Assembly: GCA_027923505.1 (NCBI GenBank)
Contig: BROI01000020.1
Coordinates: 609,253-673,252, forward strand
Reading direction: 5' to 3'
DNA length: 64,000 nucleotides
DNA from: Mayamaea pseudoterrestris
Lineage: Eukaryota; Bacillariophyta; Bacillariophyceae; Sellaphorales; Sellaphoraceae
Shown: in pieces, positions 29,985-38,736 of the stretch
How positions within the stretch are numbered: the first letter of the stretch is position 1
Layout of the letters: the number at the start of each line of letters is the position of its first letter
Position numbers and translations under genes: made by a program
Notes under the pieces: generated by a model
What the model was told of the DNA's origin: nothing
Databases searched by the model: none
The model's input: only the letters and a program-made list of their open reading frames with translations

Positions 29985-31469
29985 ATGAACTACTACAATT
30001 ACAGCAGCAGCAGCGCTAGCAGCAACCAGCAGAGCCTCCTGATTGTCTCTGGCATTAGCTTCGTCCTTGGCGCCTGCAGCATTTACTTGGCGTCGCTGGC
30101 TCACGTCAAGCAGCAGCAGCAGCAGCAGCAGCAACTATATGACAACCACGACTTGGAACTGCGAGAAGATAAAGACAGCAGCAACGATGCTAATTCCATC
30201 ATTTACATGGACTACAATGGAACGACTCCAGTGACTCCCAGTGTACTGCAGGCCATGACTCCGTACTTTACCAAGCACTACGGCAATCCAAGCAGTAGTC
30301 ACGTCTTGGCGACTGCACCAAAACAGGCCATGTCCAAGGCGCGCTTACAAATTTTGACGCATCTACTTGGTGTGAGCAACGAGGCAGCTGAGTCCATGGA
30401 GTCATCCATTGTGTTCACCTCGTGCGGCACCGAGTCGGACAATCTTGCCATTCAGCTCGCGCTGCAGCTGCATCACGCCAAGCGAAGCAGGGAGGCAAAC
30501 GAGTCGCAGCAACAGGACAACAATGACAACGAAAATACATCATTTCTTCCACACATTGTCACTACCAACGTGGAGCATCCCGCCGTCGAACAATACTTGC
30601 AGCACTTGGAGCGCCGCCACGAATGCATCGTCTCGTACGTGCCAGTGCAATCAAACGGTTGCGTCCGCGCCAGCGACGTGATTGCTGCCATGACGCCTCG
30701 CACCATTCTAGTCACTCTCATGCACGCCAACAACGAGTCGGGGGCGCTGCAGCCAGTGGCGGAACTTTGCGACTATATACGCAAAAACCAGCTACCCATC
30801 TTGGTGCATTCCGATGCGGCCCAGTCGGCGGCTAAAGTTTCCGTCAAACTACGCGACCTCAAGCAGCCGCACATGGTCAGTCTGGTCGGACACAAGCTGG
30901 GAGCGCCAAAGGGAGTGGCGTGCTTGTACATGGATGCAGAGTTGGTGGCGGACATTCAAAAGTGCGGCGTGAACAAACATGGTGTTTCTACGATTGGCGG
31001 CGCCCAAGAGTTTGGTCTACGTGCCGGAACACCCAATGTTCCATACATTGTCGGCATGGGCCAGGCAGCCGAGGAGGCGGCGAGTCATTTGCAGCAGCAT
31101 GCCAGTCATTTGGAGCAGCTGCGTAGTCGACTCTTGGCGCAACTGATCAAGCACCTTGGTTCTGACAATGTGCGAGCCAATGGACCCGACGAAGCTTCCT
31201 TGCGACTCCCAAACACGCTGTCGGTTGGTATTCGCAACGTTCACAGTGGCGACTTGCTCCAAGCCATTGGCCACCAGGTCGCGGCATCGGCGGGCGCCAC
31301 TTGTCACTCAACACAAGGCGTCTCCAGCGTGCTGCAAGCCATGCGAGTGCCAATCGAGTTTGCGCGCGGCACCTTGCGACTGTCACTGGGACCGTTTCTG
31401 ACGGAGCGAGACGTTGATCGAGCGGCGGAAATCATTGCGGCGCAAGCCAAGCGACAAATGGAAGACTGA
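29985..31469 (+). CDS. Membrane-anchored selenocysteine lyase / cysteine desulfurase-like PLP enzyme
   Basis: 494 residues from the ATG at 29985. Class-V aminotransferase that removes S or Se from (seleno)cysteine. N-terminal TM helix SLLIVSGISFVLGACSIYLA (about residues 17-36), then a polyQ run and the catalytic domain from about 70: YMDYNGTTPVTP, GNPSSSH, TSCGTESDN, NVEHPAV, HANNESGALQP, HSDAAQSAAKV. The PLP Lys is K304 in SLVGHKLGAPKG. The catalytic Cys is C440 in AGATCHSTQGVSSVL. C-terminus is ARGTLRLSLGPFLTERDV. The ATCHS loop and the VPIEFARGTLRLSLG tail look more like SCLY than IscS or SUFS. It is not obviously plastid-targeted; a helix-anchored desulfurase is unusual. An IscU- or SufS-type role cannot be excluded. 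Confidence 0.9.
   Translation: MNYYNYSSSSASSNQQSLLIVSGISFVLGACSIYLASLAHVKQQQQQQQQLYDNHDLELREDKDSSNDANSIIYMDYNGTTPVTPSVLQAMTPYFTKHYGNPSSSHVLATAPKQAMSKARLQILTHLLGVSNEAAESMESSIVFTSCGTESDNLAIQLALQLHHAKRSREANESQQQDNNDNENTSFLPHIVTTNVEHPAVEQYLQHLERRHECIVSYVPVQSNGCVRASDVIAAMTPRTILVTLMHANNESGALQPVAELCDYIRKNQLPILVHSDAAQSAAKVSVKLRDLKQPHMVSLVGHKLGAPKGVACLYMDAELVADIQKCGVNKHGVSTIGGAQEFGLRAGTPNVPYIVGMGQAAEEAASHLQQHASHLEQLRSRLLAQLIKHLGSDNVRANGPDEASLRLPNTLSVGIRNVHSGDLLQAIGHQVAASAGATCHSTQGVSSVLQAMRVPIEFARGTLRLSLGPFLTERDVDRAAEIIAAQAKRQMED
30111..30134 (+). repeat. CAG repeat (polyQ) in the desulfurase gene
   Basis: Seven CAG codons and one CAA encode eight Gln between the TM anchor and the enzyme domain. Such runs vary in length between alleles. 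Confidence 0.9.
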
Positions 31470-31834
31470 ACGGTGAACGATTATCAATACCAGTAATGAG
31501 GGTCGTATGGTGTTTGGGCCAACATGTTGCGGACCAATCGTAAGTGTTACTTTTGGACTTGGGAAGTGGAACGGACCAGTGCTCCAACAAGGTTGCCTAT
31601 ATGACCATTATACGTAATGAGACATTGTTTGCTTTGGAAAACATGACTGTGGCAACGCAAGTGCGATAGATAGATGCTTTTGCGTGTATATATGTGAGAT
31701 TCTATTTTTGCATTTTACTCGCATTGCAAACTAAAACATTAACGTTGAATTGTTGGAATAACGCCGTACGGACGATGACAGCGATGGTCGCCCCATCGGA
31801 TTTCGTAGAGGGCGGCAACGAAAGACTCCGCAAG
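31470..31834. other. Convergent intergenic region
   Basis: 365 bp between the stops of the desulfurase and the riboflavin gene. AT-rich, no coding or RNA gene seen. Confidence 0.5.
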
Positions 31835-33845
31835 CTATCGTTCCGTCTCTCTTCGATACTGCGCAATGTCAACAATACTCGTCATGACGAGCCCATGCCG
31901 TATGCAGAATCGTTTCAGTTCGGGTAGTCGCATCATTTCCGTCGGATGCTCCTCGGAAACTATTTCGCACAAGACGCCGACGGGTGCTCGACCAGCTAGT
32001 TTCGAAAGGTCCACGGCAGCTTCGGTATGACCGTCTCGTTCCAATACACCGCCAGCCTTGGCCCGGAGTGGAAAAATGTGACCTGGTCGAGAAAAATCCG
32101 ACGCGTCCGTCGAGGCATCCGCCAAGAGTCGAATCGTCTTGGCTCGGTCAAAGGCGCTAATGCCGGTCGATATTCCATGCTTCTTGTGAGCATCAACAGT
32201 CACACTAAAGGCAGTGCCCTTTGGATCTTGATTGTTTATCACCATGGGCGGCAGCTCCAATTGCCTCATGCGTTCCTCCTCCATGGCCACGCAAACCACG
32301 CCGGAACTATATCGAACGATGCGTGCCATGTCAAGGTCGCTACATTGATCCGCCGCCATGATAAAGTCGCCTTCATTCTCGCGATTCATGTCGTCAACAA
32401 CAACCACCATGTTTCCGCGTCCAATGGCGTCTATTGCATCCAGTACGCTTTGCTTGCCAAAGCAGTAACCATCCTGCGCCGCCTGCACGCCCTCGGCTAT
32501 TGCCGCTATGTCATTGGCTGAAGCAGGAGCAGCGTTATCCACCAACACTGATACTTGCACCGACTCGGTGTCTGCAGCAGCACTGCCATTGACACTTGTT
32601 GGTACCGCATCGGCCTGCGCGTCGACGACTCGCCGCGGCACCATGCCGCCATTGACTGGAATTACGTTCATCATGCTCATGGCGGCAGTGTTGGCACCTG
32701 CACCATCATTACTTGCAACACTCTCCGCAACAACATTGGCATCACTCCGCAGCAAGACACTCGCTAGATTGTCATGGTTCATGCGCCTTTGCTTGGTTTC
32801 CATGTACTTGACATTGTACTGATTGGTGCTTGGCACCACCATGGGTAGCGTTCCATCCACGCGCACGCCCAAGTCGTGTAGCAGTTTCACCTTGCGTGGA
32901 TTGTTGGTCATTAACTGAATACTAGATATTTGCAAATCTGCCAGTATGGATGGCACGACATTGTACTCGCGCATGTCTTCGGGGAATCCTAGATGGAGAT
33001 TGGCGTCGACGGTATCCAAGCCCAAGTCCTGGAGCGCGTAGGCGGCAATCTTGTTGGCCAAGCCAATGCCTCGTCCCTCCTGCTGCAAGTATATAATGCA
33101 GCCGCCGTGTTTTTGAATATGTTTGAGCGCCATTTGCAGTTGCTCCTTGCAGTCGCAGCTGTTGAACAAAAGATAGAAGTGAGTAAGTGAGTGAGGGGAA
33201 AAGGTTTTTGCAAGAGGCAGCAGATTCCATATGCAACACATACCGCTGACTCCGAAAGACTTCACTCGTCAGACACTGATCATGGATGCGCACCGGAAGA
33301 CTGGATTGCCGAAAGGGCGGATGATTCGTGGCGTAAATGACGCAGGGGTCGCCGCCCAGCGCCGGCAGTAGCTTGCGACTCGCCACGGAGCCATCGTCGG
33401 GAACACGATAGGCGCGCAACTGAAACTGCCCCAAGTCGGTGGGGAGTTTCGTTTCGGCGACGAATTCAACAATCGTTGGTAGCTGCGGCTGCTGCTGTGA
33501 ATCGTTTTGAATGATGCGAGGGAGTTTTGCGTAATTCGTTGGCTTTTTCTTGTTCGGCAGAGGTGCTGCATCGGACGACGACGATGCCAGGAGTGAATCA
33601 TCCTTTTGTTGTTGCGGCTCGTTTTCATTCACGTCATTATTATTACTGTGACTCTCATCCAGCGACCCTCCACTACTGCTGCTGCTGCTACTACTCGTCT
33701 TTGGTGCCTGCAGTACGTTTCGTCGGCTGCTTTTCACGTCGCCTCCTCGCGCAAAGAGTGGATGCGGCCGGGCAAAGGCTTCCGTGCAACTCAAAAGCAG
33801 CAGCAGCAGCAGACATTGGCGCTTGATGGACATTGGAATTAACAT
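31835..33845 (-). CDS. RIBA: Plastid-targeted GTP cyclohydrolase II - DHBP synthase fusion (riboflavin biosynthesis)
   Basis: Complement(31835..33158, 33244..33845) gives 641 residues; the start could also be the ATG at 33833. The leader is a signal peptide (IKRQCLLLLLLLSC) then TEAFARP, an ASAFAP-like motif, then a Ser/Gln-rich transit and linker region. GTP cyclohydrolase II (about residues 140-330): zinc ligands C191, C202 and C204 in CLTSEVFRSQR-CDC (the intron splits the R201 codon), QEGRGIGLANKI, VDGTLPMVV. After a 100-residue linker comes 3,4-dihydroxy-2-butanone-4-phosphate synthase (about 430-640): VVVDDMNRENEGDF, SGVVCVAM, TGISAFDRAKTIRLL, SRPGHIFPLRA, GHTEAAVDL, then the closing VMTSIVDIAQYRR strand. 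It makes both entry compounds of riboflavin synthesis. In bacteria and land plants the order is DHBPS first and GCHII second; here it is reversed. Confidence 0.93.
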
Positions 33846-34493
33846 GGTAAATGTATATAAAAGATGGTAGCAGTGAAGCGAATAATGTAGGGTAGTCGGA
33901 ATGGACAGTAGAGTCAATTGTTCGCCTTCGATTGAGTGATGGCTCGTGGCGCGTTCTCGCTGCTTTTATATCGCTTGCAGTCTGCTGCTTGCAAGTCTTG
34001 ACTGCTTCTAATGATTATTGATCTATTTGTATTCCCTCTTGCTTGTCGTATTGCAGTAAATCAATCGTTTCTAGTGACAGTGATGGCATGCATGCGATGC
34101 AAAATCAAATTGTTCCATGAAGCGTCGTCGAAAAAGCATCACTCGCGCGCCGCCCGTGCGTGTGGCCGAAGCGTGACAGGCTCAGAACCAGATGATAACT
34201 AACCGTAAGTGAATGAAGATGTAGTTAAGGATATTCTTGATCGCGCGCACGATAAAGCGGCATGCCAAATGTACGGTACAAGCTATAGTACTTAGCCGTT
34301 AACAAAAAGTATTTACTACTTTGTTCATTATTGTACAACAACAGAGGCTGATGTTGATGGCAACAAGGTAAATTTGGGTGTGTGTTGTGAGAGAGTGTTT
34401 GTGTGGGAAAGCATTGGTCCGCTGCGTGAGAAAATGGTGCAATCATTGACCGCCAAATGCCCCAGATTATCTTAACGTTTTACAGGTGATCAA
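33846..34493. other. Intergenic region
   Basis: 648 bp: promoter side of the riboflavin gene and 3' side of the next minus-strand gene. TATATAAA at 33854-33861 lies a few bases upstream of the ATG and may be the TATA box if translation starts at 33833. No gene. Confidence 0.45.
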
Positions 34494-36854
34494 TTAGGTT
34501 GACACAGTCTGCGGAATGGGAGCTCGACTCGCCGCCGCACCAATGACACTGGAGGTTGGACTGCTTCCAAACAAGCTGCTGTTCTCGGACGCCAGTGACG
34601 CCGAAGATACGGAGTGAGCATGCGACGCTTGCGCCGCAATGGGACCTAGACCAGACATGACGGCGCCCATGTCCATTTTGGCATCGTCGCCCGTCGAAAA
34701 GCCCTTGGCGCGGTCGGCCAAACTGGAGCGCTTGTCCGCGTCGCGAATGGGTTCCTGGTGGTCAGTGGCGGCACCAGCACCTGACTTTGTTTCGTGCTGC
34801 TGCTGGGCACGGCGAAAGCTAATTTGAGCGGCAGTGTTGGCATCCAGCTTGGCGCCACTTGTGGAGACTGACATTGTACCGCCAGCGCTTTGACTCGACT
34901 CCTTGCGCGGCGACTGCATGAACTCGGGTAGTCGGCGTCCATTCAACATGGTCTTGTCAGTCGTTTTGACTGCCATCTTCAGCAAGTAAAACTCACGACT
35001 CTTGCGATCCTCGGCAAAGCTACTTCGCACGGCATCCGCGTCACTTTCACCAGCCGCCAGCGCCAAGTCACGCGCCCAGTTGGTGTGATTCAACGAAACA
35101 ATCCTCAACTTTTCCGGATCCACGCGATTATACCTCGCCTGCCGCGCTTGCTCCTCGACGACGCTGGCAATGGCCGTGCGCACGTTTTGCTGCCGCTGCT
35201 TGCCTTCGTCAAAGCTAACCACATGCTCCAGGCCGCGACGCGAGTGACCAAAGCGGTGCCACCACTTGTCGCCCTTTTTGAACGAGGTGGGACTCTTGTT
35301 GTTAATACTCAAACCGGCAGCGGCAAGCGAATTATGACTGTGGTTATTCGGCGCGGCCTTGCTATCGGCCAACCATATTTCGGATCCGCCCTCCATCATG
35401 GCCTTGGTGATCATGCGACCCGTCCTTCGAAAGGATTCATAGTCTGTCTTGGTCCACCAAATGTCCGCCTTTTGCGAATTCATAATAGGAGGAATCGTCA
35501 CCACGCGCGCCATAGGCGCAAAATGCACGGAGCACTGGTTCGTCTTGGACTTGTTCGTTGGTGCGTACTGCGGAAAGAGTGAGCGGCGACGGGCTGATGA
35601 AACAGCTGCAGTCGTATTAATGGATGTTGCCGCCGTCCCTCCGTTGGTCAAGCTGGAATGCTCCGCCTTGCTCGTTTCGAAATTGCTACCATCTAAATGT
35701 TCTGAAGCAGCCGCCGATGAAACCATGGAATGCGTCATGTTGGAAGCATTTTCGTCATGCGAGTCTTGCTTCAAAACAATGGCCCGGCGTAGAATGGACT
35801 TGAGTGGTTTCTTGCTGGATGCACTTGACGCGTCACTGTTCAACGTGGATGATTGCAAATTGGCAATGCCATTCAGTAAACTCTTTGGATGATGCTGCTG
35901 CTGCATTGACGGAGACGACTGCAACGAAGGAATCACATTTGTTGCTGTCGGTGGCGGCGACGACGAGACTGGTGGAGTGTTGTTATCTGGCGCATTATGA
36001 TCCGGCAGTCGCAACCTCGCCAAGACGGCCTGCCGCTCCTTCTCCGACAATCGTTCACCCAGCACCTCGGAATTGTTGCTCATGCTGTCGTCATTAGCAT
36101 TGTTATTATTGTTGCTATTGCTAGCAGGCTCCACTTCATCCTTTGCGACCGTTGCTACTGCATTCGCTGCACTCTGTTGCGCCGCCGCCGCTTGCGAAGC
36201 GTTTGAAAACTCCCTCGCACTCTCTCGCTCCGCCTCTTCATCGTCCCACTCAATGGCGTCATGTTCGTCGTCATTGCCTTGCACGAGCCACGGAAATAAA
36301 CAGCACTGCCACAAGGCTGGCTTGCCTTCATGCGTTGTCAAACCGAAACTACTACTGCTCCGTCTATTACTGCCGGACGACCAAGTGGTAACGTCGCTAA
36401 TGTTGCTCAAGCGTTCGGATTGCGTGTATACTTGCTGCTGCGACTGACTCTTGCTGCTACCAATCACTTCTGGAATAGCAGTCTTGGTGGTTGCAGCAAT
36501 AGCAGTAGCATCGGCGTACGAGTAGTCTTGGTAGTAAAAGGGAGTGTAGAGCGACGAGTCTGGCGGGGCCTGCTGCGGATTGGCCTGTCCTTGCTGCTGC
36601 TCGAGTTGTTCCTGTTGCAGTCGCGCCATGTTATTTCTCTTCTTGTCGTCACTTTTGCTAGCAGCATTCTTTTTCCTCGCCCATGGCAACTGAAACTGCT
36701 GCACCGATCCCGACGTTTGCTCGACTCGCTTGCTGCTACTATTCCTATTGCCATTGCCGTACGACTGATCCATCGTTAGCAAGGAACCATTCTCGTCTCG
36801 CATGGACGACAAGTCCTGCGCAATCGAGTCGCGCGCCAAGAGTCCGAGCGGCAT
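34494..36854 (-). CDS. Low-complexity protein with a diatom-type WW-DY-FR / GLE / EEQ domain
   Basis: 786 residues from the ATG at 36854. Long Ser/Asn/Gln/Ala-rich stretches surround a conserved-looking core near residues 420-640: CSVHFAPMARVVTIPPI, ADIWWTKTDYESFRRTG, RRGLEHVVSFDEGKQRQQN, IASVVEEQARQARYNRVD, SLNHTNWARDLALAAGESDA. As I recall, this order (F-core, WW/WY-x-D-x-x-FR, GLE, R..R, EEQ, then an Ala/Asp helix) recurs in many uncharacterised diatom proteins. No TM or signal peptide. It is probably regulatory and nuclear or cytosolic, by composition only. The neighbour at 38737 shares the domain. Confidence 0.78.
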   Translation of the reverse strand: MPLGLLARDSIAQDLSSMRDENGSLLTMDQSYGNGNRNSSSKRVEQTSGSVQQFQLPWARKKNAASKSDDKKRNNMARLQQEQLEQQQGQANPQQAPPDSSLYTPFYYQDYSYADATAIAATTKTAIPEVIGSSKSQSQQQVYTQSERLSNISDVTTWSSGSNRRSSSSFGLTTHEGKPALWQCCLFPWLVQGNDDEHDAIEWDDEEAERESAREFSNASQAAAAQQSAANAVATVAKDEVEPASNSNNNNNANDDSMSNNSEVLGERLSEKERQAVLARLRLPDHNAPDNNTPPVSSSPPPTATNVIPSLQSSPSMQQQHHPKSLLNGIANLQSSTLNSDASSASSKKPLKSILRRAIVLKQDSHDENASNMTHSMVSSAAASEHLDGSNFETSKAEHSSLTNGGTAATSINTTAAVSSARRRSLFPQYAPTNKSKTNQCSVHFAPMARVVTIPPIMNSQKADIWWTKTDYESFRRTGRMITKAMMEGGSEIWLADSKAAPNNHSHNSLAAAGLSINNKSPTSFKKGDKWWHRFGHSRRGLEHVVSFDEGKQRQQNVRTAIASVVEEQARQARYNRVDPEKLRIVSLNHTNWARDLALAAGESDADAVRSSFAEDRKSREFYLLKMAVKTTDKTMLNGRRLPEFMQSPRKESSQSAGGTMSVSTSGAKLDANTAAQISFRRAQQQHETKSGAGAATDHQEPIRDADKRSSLADRAKGFSTGDDAKMDMGAVMSGLGPIAAQASHAHSVSSASLASENSSLFGSSPTSSVIGAAASRAPIPQTVST

Positions 36855-37498
36855 GGTGGCGAGAGAATCAAGCAGCCCGAGATTAGTTTGCGTGAAGAGA
36901 GAGTCTGTCACTTGACTCAGTCGGTACTGACAGTAATGAGTATTGCTTGCGTCTCTGCTCGTTTATTCCAATTCTTTTGTTCCTGGAAGAGAATGGAATC
37001 TTTTTCAGCCTCGTTTCAGCGATTGTCTCCAACGCAGACAGGGCGGTTAATGATGGTGGATGGAAGGCGCAAGTGACAAAATGATCAACTCAACAGTCTC
37101 CCCTTGGCTCGTCTGAGTAAAACAGAATCAGTGGCCAAAGACGAGAGACTTGCGTTACGCACGACCTCTATTTTCTCCTCTCGTCGGAGTACTGCTGTTA
37201 ATGCTCTCCGTTTCGACAAGTGAACGAGACGAGATTCCGCGTGACGAAAGGCTGCTGATGCTGCTGCTGCTTATTCGTCGTCGTCGTCAATAACTAAACG
37301 ATTTATACACAAGTTCGTCAGAGGTAGGAATCAAGGGCAATCGCAGCCAGCAACGCTTGCTGACTCTTGCAATGGTGGTCCATGTGTTTACCGCGACGAC
37401 ACCACACATGGCGCGGCCCGCGCCGCGCCGGCTGCGCAACGTGACGTGTTGGCAAGCCACGTTGCGTTTCGCGGTTGATGGACGGATGGACGGACGAA

Positions 37499-37506
37499 TG
37501 ACGTCA
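37499..37506. promoter_or_regulatory. Palindromic CRE-like site TGACGTCA
   Basis: A perfect 8-bp bZIP (CREB/ATF) site about 645 bp upstream of the ATG at 36854. In diatoms, TGACGT-type elements are known to mediate CO2/cAMP responses. Chance occurrence is possible. Confidence 0.4.
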
Positions 37507-37649
37507 TGAGCTATCGTAGTCGCAGCGAGAATGAAATTTTAGCTAATGATAATGATGTTGCAACGAACGATGCCGGTATGATAGGAAGGAGCGAGGCCGC
37601 GCGACTGCAGCTCCTACCGGAAAACATGTATATATGATGTAGAAGTTCC

Positions 37650-37670
37650 ATCTACCGGCTACCGGTAGAT
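37650..37670. repeat. Perfect short inverted repeat (9-bp arms, 3-bp loop)
   Basis: The arms ATCTACCGG and CCGGTAGAT are separated by CTA. It can form a hairpin or serve as a dimeric binding site. It sits in intergenic DNA 3' of the small gene at 38077. Confidence 0.6.
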
Positions 37671-38076
37671 TTAGTATCTTCCATTTTATAATGTGCCGCA
37701 GCTATGGAGCCGCGGCGGTGGCAGCCAAATGAAACTCTCTGGGTGCGGCGGTACCCAAGCCATGGCAGACTGACATGAGTATATAGTATGATATTTGTCG
37801 CTGTAGAAAAATTGAATCGCATTGTATATTGTCTATAGCAATGCATCATTGCATGTTGAGAAATTACAATTGACAATGATTACTGGCGCACTCATAAATC
37901 GTCTCTTTCGCTACTAAATCTACTACGCTCAAGTGGCGGCATCGTATGTATTTCGCAACGTAGCAGAAAGTTGGAGCACGAAACGATAGCCACGTTACGT
38001 CGACCCTCCGTTTCACTTTGGCAAGCTTGCAGCTGCACTCTCACCAATTTCGTCATCACGTCTCTTGTATCACATT

Positions 38077-38466
38077 TCAAATTTCATCGTCTCGATTTTG
38101 TTGCAAATGTTGCGATTGTTCCAGCAATCGCCGCTGGTGCTCCTGTTGCATCTTGTACAGCTTTCGCCGCTCGGCCATTTCGAATAGACTCGGAATATTG
38201 TTTGGAACGCAGGAGCATCCGTAGACACAATTCGTCTCATGCATCTGCTGTAGATTCACTGCTGCTCCAAATGTCGACGACGGCAAGGGAGGCATGGACG
38301 AGTTGTAGACGTCGTCGTCTTGTTTCGTCGTCGATGATTCAATGACGGAGCAATACATGTTGCTGCTGTTGGTATCATCAGATGGTCGCTGCTGTTGCTT
38401 CTCTTGAGATTCCGCGTCTGCATTGCTAGTAGTTGTGACTGTAGTCCTTACTGGAGCTGTCTGCAT
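38077..38466 (-). CDS. Small hypothetical protein with a Cys patch and C-terminal helix
   Basis: 129 residues, ATG at 38466. The N-terminal half is Ser/Thr/Gln-rich. A CVYGCSCVPNNIPSLFEMAE segment (about residues 80-99) is followed by a charged helix (RRKLYKMQQEHQRRLLEQ). No family recognised. It is divergent from the 38737 gene with 270 bp between the starts. The patterned Cys and helix favour a real gene, but low complexity leaves doubt. Confidence 0.5.
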   Translation of the reverse strand: MQTAPVRTTVTTTSNADAESQEKQQQRPSDDTNSSNMYCSVIESSTTKQDDDVYNSSMPPLPSSTFGAAVNLQQMHETNCVYGCSCVPNNIPSLFEMAERRKLYKMQQEHQRRLLEQSQHLQQNRDDEI

Positions 38467-38736
38467 GTTCGTCGTCGTAGCAATGGATTGATGAAGGCCT
38501 CGTCATTGCGGCGATCTGGCCGCGCCCGCGCCCTAACAATGCGTTTTCATGATGCCTCCACGTCACTTTGACACGATCGTTTCACCGTGCGTTCGTTCCA
38601 CCGCTCGTTGCATGCCAGCACCCCAACTGGATGGCCCCTTTTGTTTTCCTTCAACCTCTTGCGATCAATACTGGATCAAACAATCATATGAGAGCATGAC
38701 AACGACGACGAAACAAACCCTTTCGTTGGTTTGATC

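Larger units (their letters stand above)
36855..38076. other. 1.2-kb intergenic region with regulatory-looking sites
   Basis: No gene supported. It contains a CTG/CTGCTG run (37253-37270), a GC-rich block (37412-37437), a palindromic CRE at 37499-37506 and a hairpin at 37650-37670. It would hold the promoter of the 34494-36854 gene and the 3' end of the next. Confidence 0.5.
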
